A DNA stretch of 64,000 bases from Muricomes intestini (GTDB lineage Bacteria > Bacillota > Clostridia > Lachnospirales > Lachnospiraceae): NCBI RefSeq assembly GCF_004346165.1, contig NZ_SLZZ01000008.1:72281-136280 (forward strand). The letters are read 5' to 3'. The position numbers were made by a program, and so were the translations under genes. Below the pieces are notes generated by a model, which did not search any database, was not told the origin of the DNA, and saw only the letters and a program-made list of their open reading frames with translations. This document shows positions 63,698 to 64,000 of this stretch, in pieces. Each line of letters begins with the position of its first letter. Position 1 is the stretch's first letter.

Positions 63698-64000
<303 letters not shown>

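Overview
The window is a chromosomal segment around the replication origin of a low-to-mid GC Firmicute, most likely a Lachnospiraceae (Clostridium cluster XIVa). Reasons: the order rpmH-dnaA-dnaN-yaaA-recF-gyrB-gyrA with rnpA-yidD-yidC-jag-mnmE-mnmG-rsmG-soj-spo0J on the other side; DUF3881 and DUF4446 genes next to serS and spo0J; and the first 300 nt of a 16S rRNA of Lachnospiraceae type at the right end. Genus is not decided here. Nearly all genes left of the origin (about 50.8-52.7 kb) are on the minus strand and those to its right on the plus strand, so they are co-directional with the forks. Exceptions are the 1-4.1 kb block, feoAB, an alpha/beta hydrolase and a C_GCAxxG_C_C gene.

Layout. 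0-2 kb: the end of an SsuABC-type ABC operon. 2.4-4.1 kb: an ammonium transporter fused to a PII domain, in more GC-rich DNA. 4.1-4.9 kb: an exported nuclease. 5.0-10.1 kb: a BceRS-BceAB type peptide-antibiotic sensing and detoxification module preceded by a frameshifted DUF3592 gene. 10.4-18.4 kb: a catabolic operon of unknown substrate (permease, HyuA-like ATPase, small HExxH protein, FAD oxidoreductase, Zn alcohol dehydrogenase) next to a ROK regulator. 18.5-28.4 kb: a phosphorolytic disaccharide locus (GH94 phosphorylase, phosphohexomutase, YesM/YesN two-component pair, sugar ABC importer). 28.6-31.5 kb: metNIQ methionine importer with a long leader holding a Met/Cys-rich peptide and a terminator. 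31.7-36.6 kb: small Cys protein, DtxR-type regulator, feoAB, brnQ. 36.8-50.6 kb: tRNA-Arg, serS, chromosome partition genes with two parS sites, tRNA-modification genes, membrane insertion and ribosomal genes. 50.6-59.7 kb: origin and replication/gyrase genes. 60-62.8 kb: a DUF2975/HTH/DUF4173 membrane module and a C_GCAxxG_C_C protein. 63.0-64.0 kb: tRNA-Ser and the start of an rRNA operon.

The most interesting observations are: (1) a 31-codon leader peptide with 8 Met and 4 Cys between a near-consensus promoter and an intrinsic terminator upstream of metNIQ, which looks like ribosome-mediated attenuation of a methionine importer; (2) a small palindromic repeat family, two 183-bp copies and one 68-bp short form beside the origin, each flanked by its own 7-8 bp direct repeat and with pair-preserving substitutions in the stems; (3) a HyuA-like protein without HyuB, with an extra C-terminal region, encoded next to an ImmA/IrrE-like HExxH protein; (4) tandem 48-bp repeats carrying Shine-Dalgarno sequences between a sugar-binding protein gene and its permease gene; (5) a repeat that supplies the last codons and stop of gyrA. 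No CRISPR array, prophage or intact insertion sequence was seen.
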